Assembly (NCBI GenBank): GCA_023436245.1
Contig: JAEZJZ010000021.1
Location: 1 to 64,000 of the forward strand
Source: Bacillota bacterium
GTDB taxonomy: Bacteria; Bacillota; UBA994; UBA5500
Length of the DNA: 64,000 bases
Reading direction: 5' to 3'
The notes beneath the pieces were generated by a model. That model saw only the letters and a program-made list of their open reading frames with translations. It was not told where the DNA came from and did no database searches. Both the position numbers and the translations under genes were made by a program. This document shows, piece by piece, positions 6,804 through 15,631 of the stretch. Numbering within the stretch: position 1 is the stretch's first letter; every line of letters starts with the position of its first letter.

Positions 6804-8831
6804 TTGAAGCTCGGTGATATCTCGGTGGTGATGGCCGTAGTGGCAGTGGTGGTCATGATGGTCATTCCGCTGCCACCGGAAGTGCTGGATGTCTTGCTTG
6901 CCACAAACATTACACTAGCGCTGACAGTTCTGATGGTGACAATGTTCACCAAAGAGCCCTTGGAGTTCTCCATCTTTCCTTCCTTGTTGCTCTTGCTCAC
7001 TCTCTTTCGACTAGCTCTCAACGTTTCTTCCACCCGCTTGATTTTGCTCAGCGGAGAGCCAGGAGAGATCGTTACAGCCTTCGGTAACTTCGTTGCCGGT
7101 GGAGACATGATCGTTGGTTTCGTCATCTTCCTTATTCTAGTTGTCATTCAGTTGATGGTGATCACGCGGGGAGCGGAACGCGTGGCGGAAGTCGCCGCCC
7201 GGTTCACACTAGACGCCATGCCTGGCAAACAGATGGCGATTGATGCAGATTTGAATGCTGGATTGTTGACCGAAGAGGCAGCACGTATCAGGCGGCTGAA
7301 TGTGCAACTTGAGGCCGACTTCTATGGCGCCATGGACGGTGCCAGCAAGTTCGTCAAGGGTGACTCGATTGCCGGCATCATCATCACCGTCATAAATCTG
7401 ATTGGTGGAGTATTGATCGGCGTCATGCGCATGAATCTCTCTGCCGTGGACTCTCTGAATAAGTTCGCTTTGTTGACTGTCGGAGACGGCTTGGTTTCGC
7501 AGATCCCTGCTCTGCTGATATCCACCGCCACCGGCATTATTGTCACTAGGGCGGCCTCCAAGTCAAACCTGGGTGCAGACGTGATCGGCCAGCTGTTCGC
7601 CAAACCTAAGGCACTCTACCTCAGCTCGGCCACACTCTTGATCATGGGACTAGTGCCGGGGTTGCCAACCGTGCCATTCGTTATCCTGGCCGGACTCAGT
7701 TTCTATATGGCTCGGAGCCGCACGCGGGCCGAGGTTGAGTTGCCTGTTCCGCCACAGGCTACGGCTGAGGTGGCGCCAACCACCCGGGCAGAAAACGTGG
7801 TCAATTTGCTGGCGGTAGACCCGCTGGAGATTGAACTCGGGTTTGGGTTGATCGCGCTGGCGGATGCCGAGCAAGGTAGTGAACTGTCTGAGCGTATCAA
7901 TATGATTCGCCGACAGTTCGCCCTTGACCTTGGGTTCGTGGTTCCGGTCATTCGCATTCGTGACAACATTCAGTTGCGACCGAACGCCTACCTGATCAAG
8001 GTAAAAGGGGTGCCGGTAGGTCAAGGTGAGTTGCTGCTTGACCATCTCTTGGCCATGAACCCAGGTACTGCGTCAGGGAACATCAGCGGTTCCCCGACCA
8101 CTGAGCCGGCCTTTGGCTTGCCGGCCTGGTGGATCCGTGAGGCTGAGAGGGAGAAGGCAGAGCTATTCGGCTACACCGTGGTGGATCCCGCAACGGTGTT
8201 GGCGACGCACTTGACAGAATTAGTTCGGTCATACGCTCCAGATCTGCTCGGCAGGCAGGAAGTTCAGCAGTTGTTGGATAATCTGAAGGAGAGGGCTCCT
8301 GCCGTCGTGGATGAGGTGACCCCAGGTCTCTTGTCCGTCGGCCAGGTGCAGAAGATTCTTGGTAACCTGCTGCGAGAGAACGTTCCCATTCGAGACCTCG
8401 TGTCCATTCTGGAAGCTCTTGGCGATTACGCAGTAGCCACTAAGGATGTAGACCTGCTGACCGAATATGCCAGGCAGGCAATGGGCAGGGTGATTGTCCG
8501 TCAGTACGTGGAGGCAGGTGAGCCCCTGCTGGTGCTAACCATTCAGCCGGAGCTGGAACAGTTGATCATGAACTCCCTGCAACGCACCGAGGGAGGAAAC
8601 TTCCTGAACCTTGACCCGAATGTGCTTGAGCGAGTGTTCACCAGCTTGGGCCGGGAAGTGGGGCGACTGAGCAACTCCGGTCAGACGCCGATCGTACTCA
8701 CCGCCCCGGTGGTCAGACTCTACTTCAAGCGTCTGACTGAAAGGGTACAGAGTCGTCTAGTGGTCCTGTCATATAACGAACTGGATCCAGCACAGGAAGT
8801 GCAATCAGTGGGAGTGGTGAGGATGTCATGA
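6804..8831 (+). CDS. flhA: Flagellar export ring protein FlhA
   Basis: A 675-residue protein of standard FlhA length. The N-terminal half has about eight membrane segments with family blocks FPSLLLLLTLFRLALNVSSTR and MDGASKFVKGDSIAGIIIT, the region coupling proton flow to export. The C-terminal half (from about 330) is the cytoplasmic domain that forms the nonameric ring and docks chaperone-substrate complexes. The start is TTG at 6804 after AGGGGAGATG. The stop overlaps the start of flhF by four bases. Confidence 0.97.
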   Translation: MKLGDISVVMAVVAVVVMMVIPLPPEVLDVLLATNITLALTVLMVTMFTKEPLEFSIFPSLLLLLTLFRLALNVSSTRLILLSGEPGEIVTAFGNFVAGGDMIVGFVIFLILVVIQLMVITRGAERVAEVAARFTLDAMPGKQMAIDADLNAGLLTEEAARIRRLNVQLEADFYGAMDGASKFVKGDSIAGIIITVINLIGGVLIGVMRMNLSAVDSLNKFALLTVGDGLVSQIPALLISTATGIIVTRAASKSNLGADVIGQLFAKPKALYLSSATLLIMGLVPGLPTVPFVILAGLSFYMARSRTRAEVELPVPPQATAEVAPTTRAENVVNLLAVDPLEIELGFGLIALADAEQGSELSERINMIRRQFALDLGFVVPVIRIRDNIQLRPNAYLIKVKGVPVGQGELLLDHLLAMNPGTASGNISGSPTTEPAFGLPAWWIREAEREKAELFGYTVVDPATVLATHLTELVRSYAPDLLGRQEVQQLLDNLKERAPAVVDEVTPGLLSVGQVQKILGNLLRENVPIRDLVSILEALGDYAVATKDVDLLTEYARQAMGRVIVRQYVEAGEPLLVLTIQPELEQLIMNSLQRTEGGNFLNLDPNVLERVFTSLGREVGRLSNSGQTPIVLTAPVVRLYFKRLTERVQSRLVVLSYNELDPAQEVQSVGVVRMS

Positions 8832-9955
8832 AAATCAGACGTTATGTAGCCGCATCGCTGGCAGAAGCGAAAGAACAGATCAAAAAGGACATGGGAGAAA
8901 ATGCTGTCATCCTCAGCTCTCGCCAAACCAAACGCCGTGGCATTTGGGGCTGGCTTGGCAAGCAGTCGGTAGAAGTGACGGCTGCTGTCGACGAGCTGGA
9001 TGGAGGAGACAATCAATCGGCTGGCGCCGGAGCGGCTCCGGTGCAGAGCGCCAGCGAACGTGTGCCGTGGGATCTCTTCCAGCAGGACTTGGCTGAGACC
9101 AAGCGTCTGATGCAGAACCTGACCAGGAAGTTGGGCGAGAGCAAGGCCATAGATCAGTGGCCAGCCCAGGTTGCGGCGGTGGTGGCACACCTACGCAAGG
9201 TAGAGGTGGAGGAGCAACTGGTTCACGATCTGGCAGAAAAGGTGATGGAGGGAATGAGCGCCCGGGAGATGGAGGACTCCTCCCTGGTATGGAGACGCAC
9301 GGAAACGGTACTGCTGAGCCTGTTGGATCGGTATGTCCGCAAGCCATTCCCCAAACAGTCTGGGCCGCAAGTGGTGTGTTTGGTCGGCCCAACCGGCGTC
9401 GGCAAGACAACAACCATAGCTAAACTGGCAGCGCAGGCGGTTCTGGTGGCTAAGAAGAAGGCAGCGCTGGTTACCTTCGATACTTACCGTATCGCTGCGG
9501 TAGACCAGTTGAAAACATATGGAGAGATATTGGGGATTCCCGTTGAAATCGCCTTTACCCCCGCAGAGATTAAGCAAGTGCTGGAGCGCTTGAAGGGCTT
9601 TGACACGGTGCTTGTGGACACCGTGGGGCGCAGTCAGCAAAATGCGATGCAGCTTTCCGAGATCAAAGCTTTTATTGATGCTGTGCAGGCGGATGAGGTC
9701 TATCTGGTGCAAAGCGCCACCAGTCGTTATGATGTGATGGTGGAAGTGACCAAGAGCTACCTGCAGGCAAAGCCGACAGCCTTGCTGTTCACAAAGCTGG
9801 ATGAGACAAGGGTGTTCGGTCCTCTGTTCAACCTGTTGCTGGAGACAGGTATCCCTGTCAGTTTTCTGACAAACGGGCAGAATGTGCCCGATGATATCAT
9901 CACTCCCCGGCCTGAAGATGTCGTTCGTCTGTTACTAGGGGAGGCTATGGCATGA
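8828..9955 (+). CDS. flhF: SRP-type GTPase FlhF
   Basis: A 375-residue signal-recognition-particle-like GTPase that sets the site and number of flagella. The N-terminus (MKIRRYVAASLAEAKEQIKK) is the typical FlhF start; a variable linker leads to the helical N domain and the G domain. Seen are G1 GPTGVGKTTT (near 190), the DTYRIAAVDQLKTY block, and TKLDET. The G3 motif reads DTVGRS where most members have DTAGR. It overlaps flhA upstream and flhG downstream, its partner ATPase, by four bases each. Confidence 0.95.
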   Translation: MKIRRYVAASLAEAKEQIKKDMGENAVILSSRQTKRRGIWGWLGKQSVEVTAAVDELDGGDNQSAGAGAAPVQSASERVPWDLFQQDLAETKRLMQNLTRKLGESKAIDQWPAQVAAVVAHLRKVEVEEQLVHDLAEKVMEGMSAREMEDSSLVWRRTETVLLSLLDRYVRKPFPKQSGPQVVCLVGPTGVGKTTTIAKLAAQAVLVAKKKAALVTFDTYRIAAVDQLKTYGEILGIPVEIAFTPAEIKQVLERLKGFDTVLVDTVGRSQQNAMQLSEIKAFIDAVQADEVYLVQSATSRYDVMVEVTKSYLQAKPTALLFTKLDETRVFGPLFNLLLETGIPVSFLTNGQNVPDDIITPRPEDVVRLLLGEAMA

Positions 9956-11112
9956 GAGATCAAGCTGAGCGGTTGCGCACGCTCGTGGACCGGTTGAAGG
10001 GGCAAGCTCCGGGCGCCCTTCATCTGGAGCCTGGGACGAAGGTGGAGATCCTGGTGGATGAAGGTCTGCACCGGGGTACTTTCGAATCGGAGGTTCTGCA
10101 GATTGGTACCAGCACTTTGCTTGTGACTATGCCTCGTCATGAGGGCAAGTTAGTCTTCCTCACGGCTGGAACGCCTGCCGTCTTACGTGCGTCTGGGCAG
10201 GAGGTGGCGATTGAAGTGATGGAGCGGAGATTCACTCCAGTGGCTTCCCTGGTCTGTTCGGCCCCAGGAACGTCTGCCGCCCGCAAAGAACAGCAGAACA
10301 ACACGTCCCACACCCGTGTGATTAGCATTACCAGCGGCAAGGGTGGTGTGGGCAAAACCAACTTGGCGGTTAACCTTGCACTCGCTGCTCAGGAGCTGGG
10401 GCAGCGCACTTTGGTATTCGATGCCGACCTCGGTCTGGCTAACATCGATATCGTGCTTGGGGTACTCCCCCAGTACAATTTGACCCATGTGCTCAGGGGG
10501 GACAAGTCCATTCGCGAGGTAATCTGCCGTGGGCCGAAGGACTTGCCCATCATTGCTGGCGGGTCCGGGGTGGCTGAGTTGGTCAACCTTGCCGAGTGGC
10601 AACTGGCCAAGTTCATCAATGGCTTAAACGAGTTGGAGGACCTGGCTGACCTAATTCTGATCGACACAGGGGCAGGCCTGTCCCACACGGTGATGAGTTT
10701 TCTTTATGCAGCCAGCGAGGTGATCGTCGTCACCACGCCGGAACCGACCTCCATCACCGATGCTTACGCTATTGTCAAGCTGCTGAGCCGCCGAAAGGAT
10801 TGCCAGGTGCGGGTTCTGGTCAACCGGGCCCAAGGCCAATGGGAGGCAGAAGCTACCTACGAGAAGCTGTCTAAAGCCGCTGGCAGGTTCCTCGGTTTTT
10901 CCATCAGCTTTCTAGGCTGGTTGCCGGAAGACCCGACTGTTGCTCAGGCGGTGAAGCGGCAAAAGGCCTTCTTCTTGGAGTACGCCGATGGACCAGCTGC
11001 CATGGCTGTGAGGCACGTAGCTGCGGAACTGTTTCCGGGAGGGAGTTCCCCGGCGCCAACCCCTGGGCTCAAAGGGTTCTTCACCAAGCTGGCGCGATTC
11101 TTGGGCAGTTAG
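9952..11112 (+). CDS. flhG: FlhG/YlxH ATPase with inserted YcgR-N (PilZN)-like domain
   Basis: A 386-residue MinD-family ATPase, about 90 residues longer than usual FlhG. The first residues contain DQAERLR, the conserved peptide that stimulates the FlhF GTPase. Residues about 23-102 look like the N-terminal (PilZN) domain of YcgR flagellar brake proteins (LEPGTKVEILVDEGLHRGTF, then a beta-rich stretch with TMPRHEGKLVFLTAGT). The MinD core follows from about 121 with the deviant Walker A SGKGGVGKTN and FDADLGLANIDIVLG. FlhG works with FlhF in flagellar placement. The last codons and stop abut a palindromic repeat. Confidence 0.92.
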   Translation: MRDQAERLRTLVDRLKGQAPGALHLEPGTKVEILVDEGLHRGTFESEVLQIGTSTLLVTMPRHEGKLVFLTAGTPAVLRASGQEVAIEVMERRFTPVASLVCSAPGTSAARKEQQNNTSHTRVISITSGKGGVGKTNLAVNLALAAQELGQRTLVFDADLGLANIDIVLGVLPQYNLTHVLRGDKSIREVICRGPKDLPIIAGGSGVAELVNLAEWQLAKFINGLNELEDLADLILIDTGAGLSHTVMSFLYAASEVIVVTTPEPTSITDAYAIVKLLSRRKDCQVRVLVNRAQGQWEAEATYEKLSKAAGRFLGFSISFLGWLPEDPTVAQAVKRQKAFFLEYADGPAAMAVRHVAAELFPGGSSPAPTPGLKGFFTKLARFLGS

Positions 11113-11115
11113 TAA

Positions 11116-11392
11116 GGCGTCAGGTCTCAGACCATCACGCAGGGCCTTGTGATACCTGAACTCAATTGAGTGAGACTTGACGCCGCACGGTGGATTGTCG
11201 GTTGGCAGCTCGTTAGTACGGCGTCAAGTCTCAAACCATAGCCCAGGGCCTTGTGATACCTGAACTCAGTTGGAATGAGACTTGACGCCGCATGGCGGAT
11301 TGTCGGTTGGCAGCTCGTTAGTAAGGCGTCAAGTCTCAGACCATCGCGCAGGGCCTTGTGATACCTGAACTCAATTGAGTGAGACTTGACGC
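11116..11392 (+). repeat. Three tandem palindromic repeat units (copies at 11116-11184, 11220-11289, 11325-11392)
   Basis: Each unit of 68-70 bp starts GGCGTCAAGTCTCA (GGCGTCAGGTCTCA in the first) and ends TGAGACTTGACGC(C), so its ends are inverted repeats able to form a long hairpin. Units are separated by two nearly identical 35-base spacers containing GGATTGTCGGTTGGCAGCTC, giving a period of 104-105. No protein is predicted that fits the region. The flank GTTAGTA before the first copy includes the flhG stop codon. Related copies occur near 4428, 41182, 44252 and 58362. Most likely a non-autonomous mobile or REP-like element; the whole gap 11113-11432 is occupied by it. Confidence 0.9.
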
Positions 11393-11432
11393 ACACGGCA
11401 GTTATTTGACAGCGTGCTAGGAGGGTGATTGC

Positions 11433-12077
11433 GTGAAACTTGGTGAGCTATTGACCGTTGGACACGGAGTCCAGATTTCCTGGCAGGGAAGAACCTATCC
11501 CAGCATGCTCCTGGACTATGACGACCAACACATGTACGTATCTGTGATCGGTGAAGCCGGCAGGTGGGTACACCTGTCTCCCGGAACGCAACTGGAGGTA
11601 GCTTTTGGTGTCTCGAACCGCGGGTATTTCCGCTTCATGGCGAATGTCGTGGCTGAGGTCAATTTGCCCGCTCCGGCCATCAAGCTGCCTTACCCTGACA
11701 ACATGGATCGTGTCCAGCAGCGTCGCTTCTTCCGTCTGCCGGCGCAGATGCCAGTTAACTACCGGGTGATCACGGATTTGCGATCCCACCAAGCGATGAT
11801 CACTTATCCTGCTCATACTGTCGATCTCAGTGCTGGCGGCCTGCAGTTGTTGACTACTGAAGGCCCCCGTCCAGATGATCTCTTGGAGATAGACCTGCTG
11901 CTTGGAACCCCCGGGGCTATCTCTCTGTTGGCCAAGGTGCGCAGAGCAGTGCGCCAGTTTGACGGTACATTCCAGGTGGCCGTTGAATACACGGAACTCG
12001 ATCGCAGGCAAGAGGACCTGATTATCCGCTGGGTCTTCCAAGAGCAGGCGAGGAGGCGACGACTCGGTTTACACTAG
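11433..12077 (+). CDS. PilZ-domain flagellar brake protein (YcgR/YpfA-like)
   Basis: A 214-residue protein with an N-terminal YcgR-N-like domain (about 1-95) and a C-terminal PilZ domain. The PilZ c-di-GMP-binding signatures are both present: RRFFR (RxxxR) near residue 98 and DLSAGG (D/NxSxxG) near 131. Proteins of this build bind cyclic di-GMP and slow or stop the flagellar motor. The start is GTG at 11433... the codon at 11433 follows GGAGGGTG. Placement between flhG and cheB supports a role in motility control. A hairpin without a clear T-run follows it. Confidence 0.9.
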   Translation: MKLGELLTVGHGVQISWQGRTYPSMLLDYDDQHMYVSVIGEAGRWVHLSPGTQLEVAFGVSNRGYFRFMANVVAEVNLPAPAIKLPYPDNMDRVQQRRFFRLPAQMPVNYRVITDLRSHQAMITYPAHTVDLSAGGLQLLTTEGPRPDDLLEIDLLLGTPGAISLLAKVRRAVRQFDGTFQVAVEYTELDRRQEDLIIRWVFQEQARRRRLGLH

Positions 12078-12098
12078 CAAGTCTCGCAGAGACTTGCT
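12076..12098 (+). terminator. Short inverted repeat after the PilZ gene
   Basis: AGCAAGTCTC and GAGACTTGCT form a perfect ten-base stem with a three-base loop, starting at the PilZ gene's stop codon. No T-tract follows, so it may be a processing site or weak terminator rather than a true one. Confidence 0.4.
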
Positions 12099-12133
12099 GG
12101 TCTCGTGACTAAAGCATAGAGAGGTGAGCAGCC

Positions 12134-13201
12134 ATGGTGCGTGTTCTCATAGTGGACGACTCCGCATTCATGCGACGGCTCTTGACTGACCTGTTAGCCG
12201 CTTCCGGGCAACTCGAGGTTGTAGGCACAGCCCGGAATGGTGAAGACGCAGTGCAGAAGAATCAACGGCTCCGGCCAGACGTGATTACACTCGACGTCGA
12301 GATGCCGGTAATGGATGGGCTCGCCGCTTTAGACCAGATATTGTCCACTCGCCCTGTTCCCGTGGTCATGTTCAGCTCATTGACTCAGGCAGGCGCCAAG
12401 ACAACTCTAGAGGCTCTGTCCAAGGGTGCAGTAGACTTCTTGGGGAAGCCCGAGTCGCCCAAGCAGTTGCATGATCCCCTGCTGCGTGCGATGGTGGTTG
12501 AGAAGATTCTATCTGCAAGTGCGGTCGATTTGAGCAAGCTGATACCTTCCCCGGCAATGCAGTTACAGCCACAGCCCGTGCCAATCGTGTCCAGGCTCCG
12601 GACGCCACAGATCGGAGCTCCAACTCTGGTAGGGATAGGCACATCCACCGGCGGTCCGCGGGCGCTGCAGCAGGTTATTCCCGGTTTGCCGGCGGACGGT
12701 GGCACCGCGTATCTGGTGGTGCAACACATGCCGCCAGGATTTACTCGGTCACTGGCAGAGCGATTGAACGGCATGTCGGAGTTAACTGTGTTGGAGGCAG
12801 AGGATGGGGCGCTTGTGGAAGCGAATCACGCCTATATCGCTCCTGGCGGACAGCATCTCACTGTTGCTCAATCGGGGGGAAGATTGTCTCTACAGTTGCA
12901 GCGGACGGCTGCAGTCAATGGGCACCGCCCGTCAGTGGATGTGCTCTTCTCATCACTGGCGGAGTTGCCTACCTATTGCGGAGCAGCAGCATTGCTGACT
13001 GGAATGGGTACTGATGGGGCACAGGGGCTTTATCAGCTGCGGCAGGCAGGTGTGTACACAATCGCAGAGGATTCCAGCACTGCCGTTATTTACGGTATGC
13101 CAAGAGCTGCCGTCGCCTTAGGAGCGGCAATTAAGGTTGCTCCCCTGCCTGAAGTCAGCAGTGCAATCCTCTATGGTTTGGCAGTAGGAAAGGAGCGTTA
13201 A
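12134..13201 (+). CDS. cheB: Chemotaxis protein-glutamate methylesterase CheB
   Basis: A 355-residue two-domain protein. The receiver domain (1 to about 120) has the acidic pair after VRVLIVDD and the phosphorylatable Asp at about 54 (ITLDVEMPVMDG). The catalytic domain (about 160-350) has the methylesterase triad regions GTSTGGP (Ser), VVQHMPPGFT (His) and LTGMGTDGA (Asp). CheB removes methyl groups from chemoreceptors, and in many bacteria also deamidates them. The start follows AGAGAGGTGAGCAGCC. It ends two bases before the cheA start. Confidence 0.96.
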   Translation: MVRVLIVDDSAFMRRLLTDLLAASGQLEVVGTARNGEDAVQKNQRLRPDVITLDVEMPVMDGLAALDQILSTRPVPVVMFSSLTQAGAKTTLEALSKGAVDFLGKPESPKQLHDPLLRAMVVEKILSASAVDLSKLIPSPAMQLQPQPVPIVSRLRTPQIGAPTLVGIGTSTGGPRALQQVIPGLPADGGTAYLVVQHMPPGFTRSLAERLNGMSELTVLEAEDGALVEANHAYIAPGGQHLTVAQSGGRLSLQLQRTAAVNGHRPSVDVLFSSLAELPTYCGAAALLTGMGTDGAQGLYQLRQAGVYTIAEDSSTAVIYGMPRAAVALGAAIKVAPLPEVSSAILYGLAVGKER

Positions 13202-13202
13202 G

Positions 13203-15149
13203 ATGGACATCTCGCAGTACCTCGACATCTTCATGGAGGAAGCAAAGGAGCACATCCAATCGCTCAATCAGGGGTTGCTTGATCTTGAGCAGAACCCCGC
13301 CGACAAGGAGATCATCCAAGGGTTGTTTCGCTCTGCTCACACGATGAAAGGGATGGCAGCGACGATGGGCTTTGAACTCTCTGCCAAACTGACTCATCGC
13401 ATGGAGAGCGCCTTGGATCTGCTGCGACAAGGGAAGATGGCCGTGAGTAGCAGTTTCATCTCCAGCATTCTGAGGGCGGTGGATACACTTGAGCGGCTCG
13501 TTGAGAGTGCAGGTAGCGGTCAGGAAGACAGGACAATTGACATCGAACAGGTGATGGCTGTGCTACCGATTGAAGGCGGAACCGCGGTCGCTCAGCCGGC
13601 GCCAAGTTGCTCGCTCGAGGAGTTGTCAGAGCATGAGTCCCTGGTGCTGCGAGCTGCCCTAGAGAAGGGCTACAGCGGTTTCCGGGTGGAGATCACCTTG
13701 GCCGCCGGTGCGCTGCTCAAATCGGTGAGGGCCTATTTGGTCATGCAGCGACTGGAGCAATACGGAGAGGTCATTCGCACCGAACCGCCCGTTCCAGATT
13801 TGGAGGCTGAGAAGTTTGGCGATAGCTTCACGGTCTGGGCCGTAGTTACGGCTGATCAGGCTACCATTCAGGAAGAGATTGAGAACATCGCCGATGTGCA
13901 TCAGGTGGCCATCAATCGGCTGCTGGCTGAGTCAGAGGCGGTCCAGGAGATCGCAGCTGCCGCTGCGGTCGCTGAACAGGAATCCAGTCAAGCCAACAAA
14001 CTTCGGACAGGCAAGAGTGTGCGCGTGGATATTTCCCGCCTGGATCGCCTGATGAACCTGATGAGTGAGTTGGTGATCACCCGCACCAGGCTCAATCAGA
14101 TCAGCCGGGACTTGGGTAATGGCGGTTTGGCAGAGACCTCCGATCAGCTGAGTCGCATCCTGCTCGATTTGCAGGATGAAGTGATGAAGGTGCGTATGGT
14201 CGCGGTTGAACAGATATTCAATCGGTTCCCACGCATGATCAGGGACTTGAGTCAGGAACTGGGCAAGCAAGTTAATTTCGTGATCACCGGTCAGGAGACT
14301 GAGTTGGATCGAACGATCATCGACGAGATTGGTGAGCCGTTGGTGCATCTGCTGCGCAATGCCATCGATCACGGCATCGAGTCTCCCAATGTGCGTCAGG
14401 AGCGGGGCAAGCCTCCGACGGCGGAACTGCATCTCTCGGCATATCACCGCGGCGACTCTGTCTTCATCGAGGTTTCGGATGATGGGCAGGGCATAAACCT
14501 GGAGAAGGTCAAGAGCACGGCGGTGAAGCGAGGGCTGATCTCGGCTGCCGAAGCGGATTCTCTTGACGACGAGTCTGCCCACAAGCTGCTCTTCCAGGCC
14601 GGGTTCAGCACAGCAGATCAGGTCACCAGCGTCTCTGGGCGAGGAGTCGGCCTGGACATAGTCTCAAGCAAGATTCAGGCGCTTGGCGGACGGACCTTGG
14701 TGCATAGCGAACGCAATCGTGGAACCACCTTCACCATTGTCCTTCCCCTTACCTTGGCGATCATGGCTACGCTGCAGGTGCGAGTTGGTTCTGAACGTTA
14801 TGCTATCCCTCTCAGCGTGGTTGACCAAGCCGCATTGGTGAAACGAGAACAGATGCACCGGTTACAGGGCAATCTGGCAATGCCGTATCGGGGACAGACC
14901 ATTCCAGTGGTGGATCTCCGCTCGGCGCTCGCCGTCGGAGCTGTCTCTCAGTCTACTACTGCCTTCGTGGTGGTAGTCTATCGAGGCAAGCGGCTGTTGG
15001 GGTTGATGGTCGACGAGTTGTTGGGGCAGGAAGAAGTGGTCGTCAAGCCTCTTGGACGATTTGTGGACCGGGCACCTGGCATCAGCGGTGCGACTGTCCT
15101 GGGGGATGGCAGTATTGCTTTGATCCTTGACGTGATGTCCCTGGTCTGA
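13203..15149 (+). CDS. cheA: Chemotaxis histidine kinase CheA
   Basis: A 648-residue class II histidine kinase with the five CheA domains: P1 with the phosphorylated His46 (SAHTMKGMA); a P2 response-regulator-binding domain (about 140-235); the P3 dimerisation helices (about 280-340, RLDRLMNLMSELVITRTRLNQ); P4 ATPase with the N box HLLRNAIDHGIE and the G boxes DDGQGI and GRGVGLDIV; and a CheW-like P5 domain at the C-terminus. CheA phosphorylates CheY and CheB in response to receptors. Confidence 0.97.
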   Translation: MDISQYLDIFMEEAKEHIQSLNQGLLDLEQNPADKEIIQGLFRSAHTMKGMAATMGFELSAKLTHRMESALDLLRQGKMAVSSSFISSILRAVDTLERLVESAGSGQEDRTIDIEQVMAVLPIEGGTAVAQPAPSCSLEELSEHESLVLRAALEKGYSGFRVEITLAAGALLKSVRAYLVMQRLEQYGEVIRTEPPVPDLEAEKFGDSFTVWAVVTADQATIQEEIENIADVHQVAINRLLAESEAVQEIAAAAAVAEQESSQANKLRTGKSVRVDISRLDRLMNLMSELVITRTRLNQISRDLGNGGLAETSDQLSRILLDLQDEVMKVRMVAVEQIFNRFPRMIRDLSQELGKQVNFVITGQETELDRTIIDEIGEPLVHLLRNAIDHGIESPNVRQERGKPPTAELHLSAYHRGDSVFIEVSDDGQGINLEKVKSTAVKRGLISAAEADSLDDESAHKLLFQAGFSTADQVTSVSGRGVGLDIVSSKIQALGGRTLVHSERNRGTTFTIVLPLTLAIMATLQVRVGSERYAIPLSVVDQAALVKREQMHRLQGNLAMPYRGQTIPVVDLRSALAVGAVSQSTTAFVVVVYRGKRLLGLMVDELLGQEEVVVKPLGRFVDRAPGISGATVLGDGSIALILDVMSLV

Positions 15150-15181
15150 TTAGGTTGAGTTCCACTTAAGGAGGTATAGCA

Positions 15182-15631
15182 ATGAGTGTTCTACAGACTG
15201 CGATGGAACAGCGCCTGGTGATCTTCAAACTAGCTGGTGAGGACTACGCAGTGCCGATTGCTCAGGTCCACACGGTGGAAAAGATGATGCCCATCACCCG
15301 CGTACCCCGCGCGCCCTTCTTTGTGGAAGGCGTGATCAACCTGCGCGGGGAGGTCGTACCGGTGGTCAACCTGCGCAAGCGGCTTGAGTTGCCGGATCGA
15401 ATGCCCGACGAGGACACGCATATCGTCGTTGCTCTGGCGGGAGACCAGATGGTCGGCTTCTTGGTCGACGAGATCAGTCACGTACTCAGCTTGCCAGCGG
15501 AAGCGGTGCAACCTGCGGCCCAAGTGATCGGTGATGCCAACCGGCATTACATCAGCGGTGTCGGCAAATGGGAGGATCGCATGATCGTGCTGGTTGATCT
15601 GGAACGTCTGATTGACCCGGAGCAGGAGTGA
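15182..15631 (+). CDS. cheW: Chemotaxis coupling protein CheW
   Basis: A 149-residue protein consisting of one CheW domain, the adaptor linking chemoreceptors to CheA. Typical blocks are FKLAGEDYAVPIAQVHTVE, INLRGEVVPVVNLRKRL and FLVDEISHVL. The ATG at 15182 follows an AAGGAGGTATAG ribosome binding site. The stop overlaps the cheC start, continuing the coupled che operon. Confidence 0.96.
   Translation: MSVLQTAMEQRLVIFKLAGEDYAVPIAQVHTVEKMMPITRVPRAPFFVEGVINLRGEVVPVVNLRKRLELPDRMPDEDTHIVVALAGDQMVGFLVDEISHVLSLPAEAVQPAAQVIGDANRHYISGVGKWEDRMIVLVDLERLIDPEQE

Noticed and set aside
11113..11395. CRISPR array
   Set aside because: The spacers between units are nearly identical to each other, the unit is a ~70 bp palindrome, and no cas genes are present.
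11127..11396. Minus-strand 89-residue ORF in the tandem repeats
   Set aside because: It is an artefact of three repeat copies in frame (repeated EFRYHKAL pattern) with no ribosome binding site.
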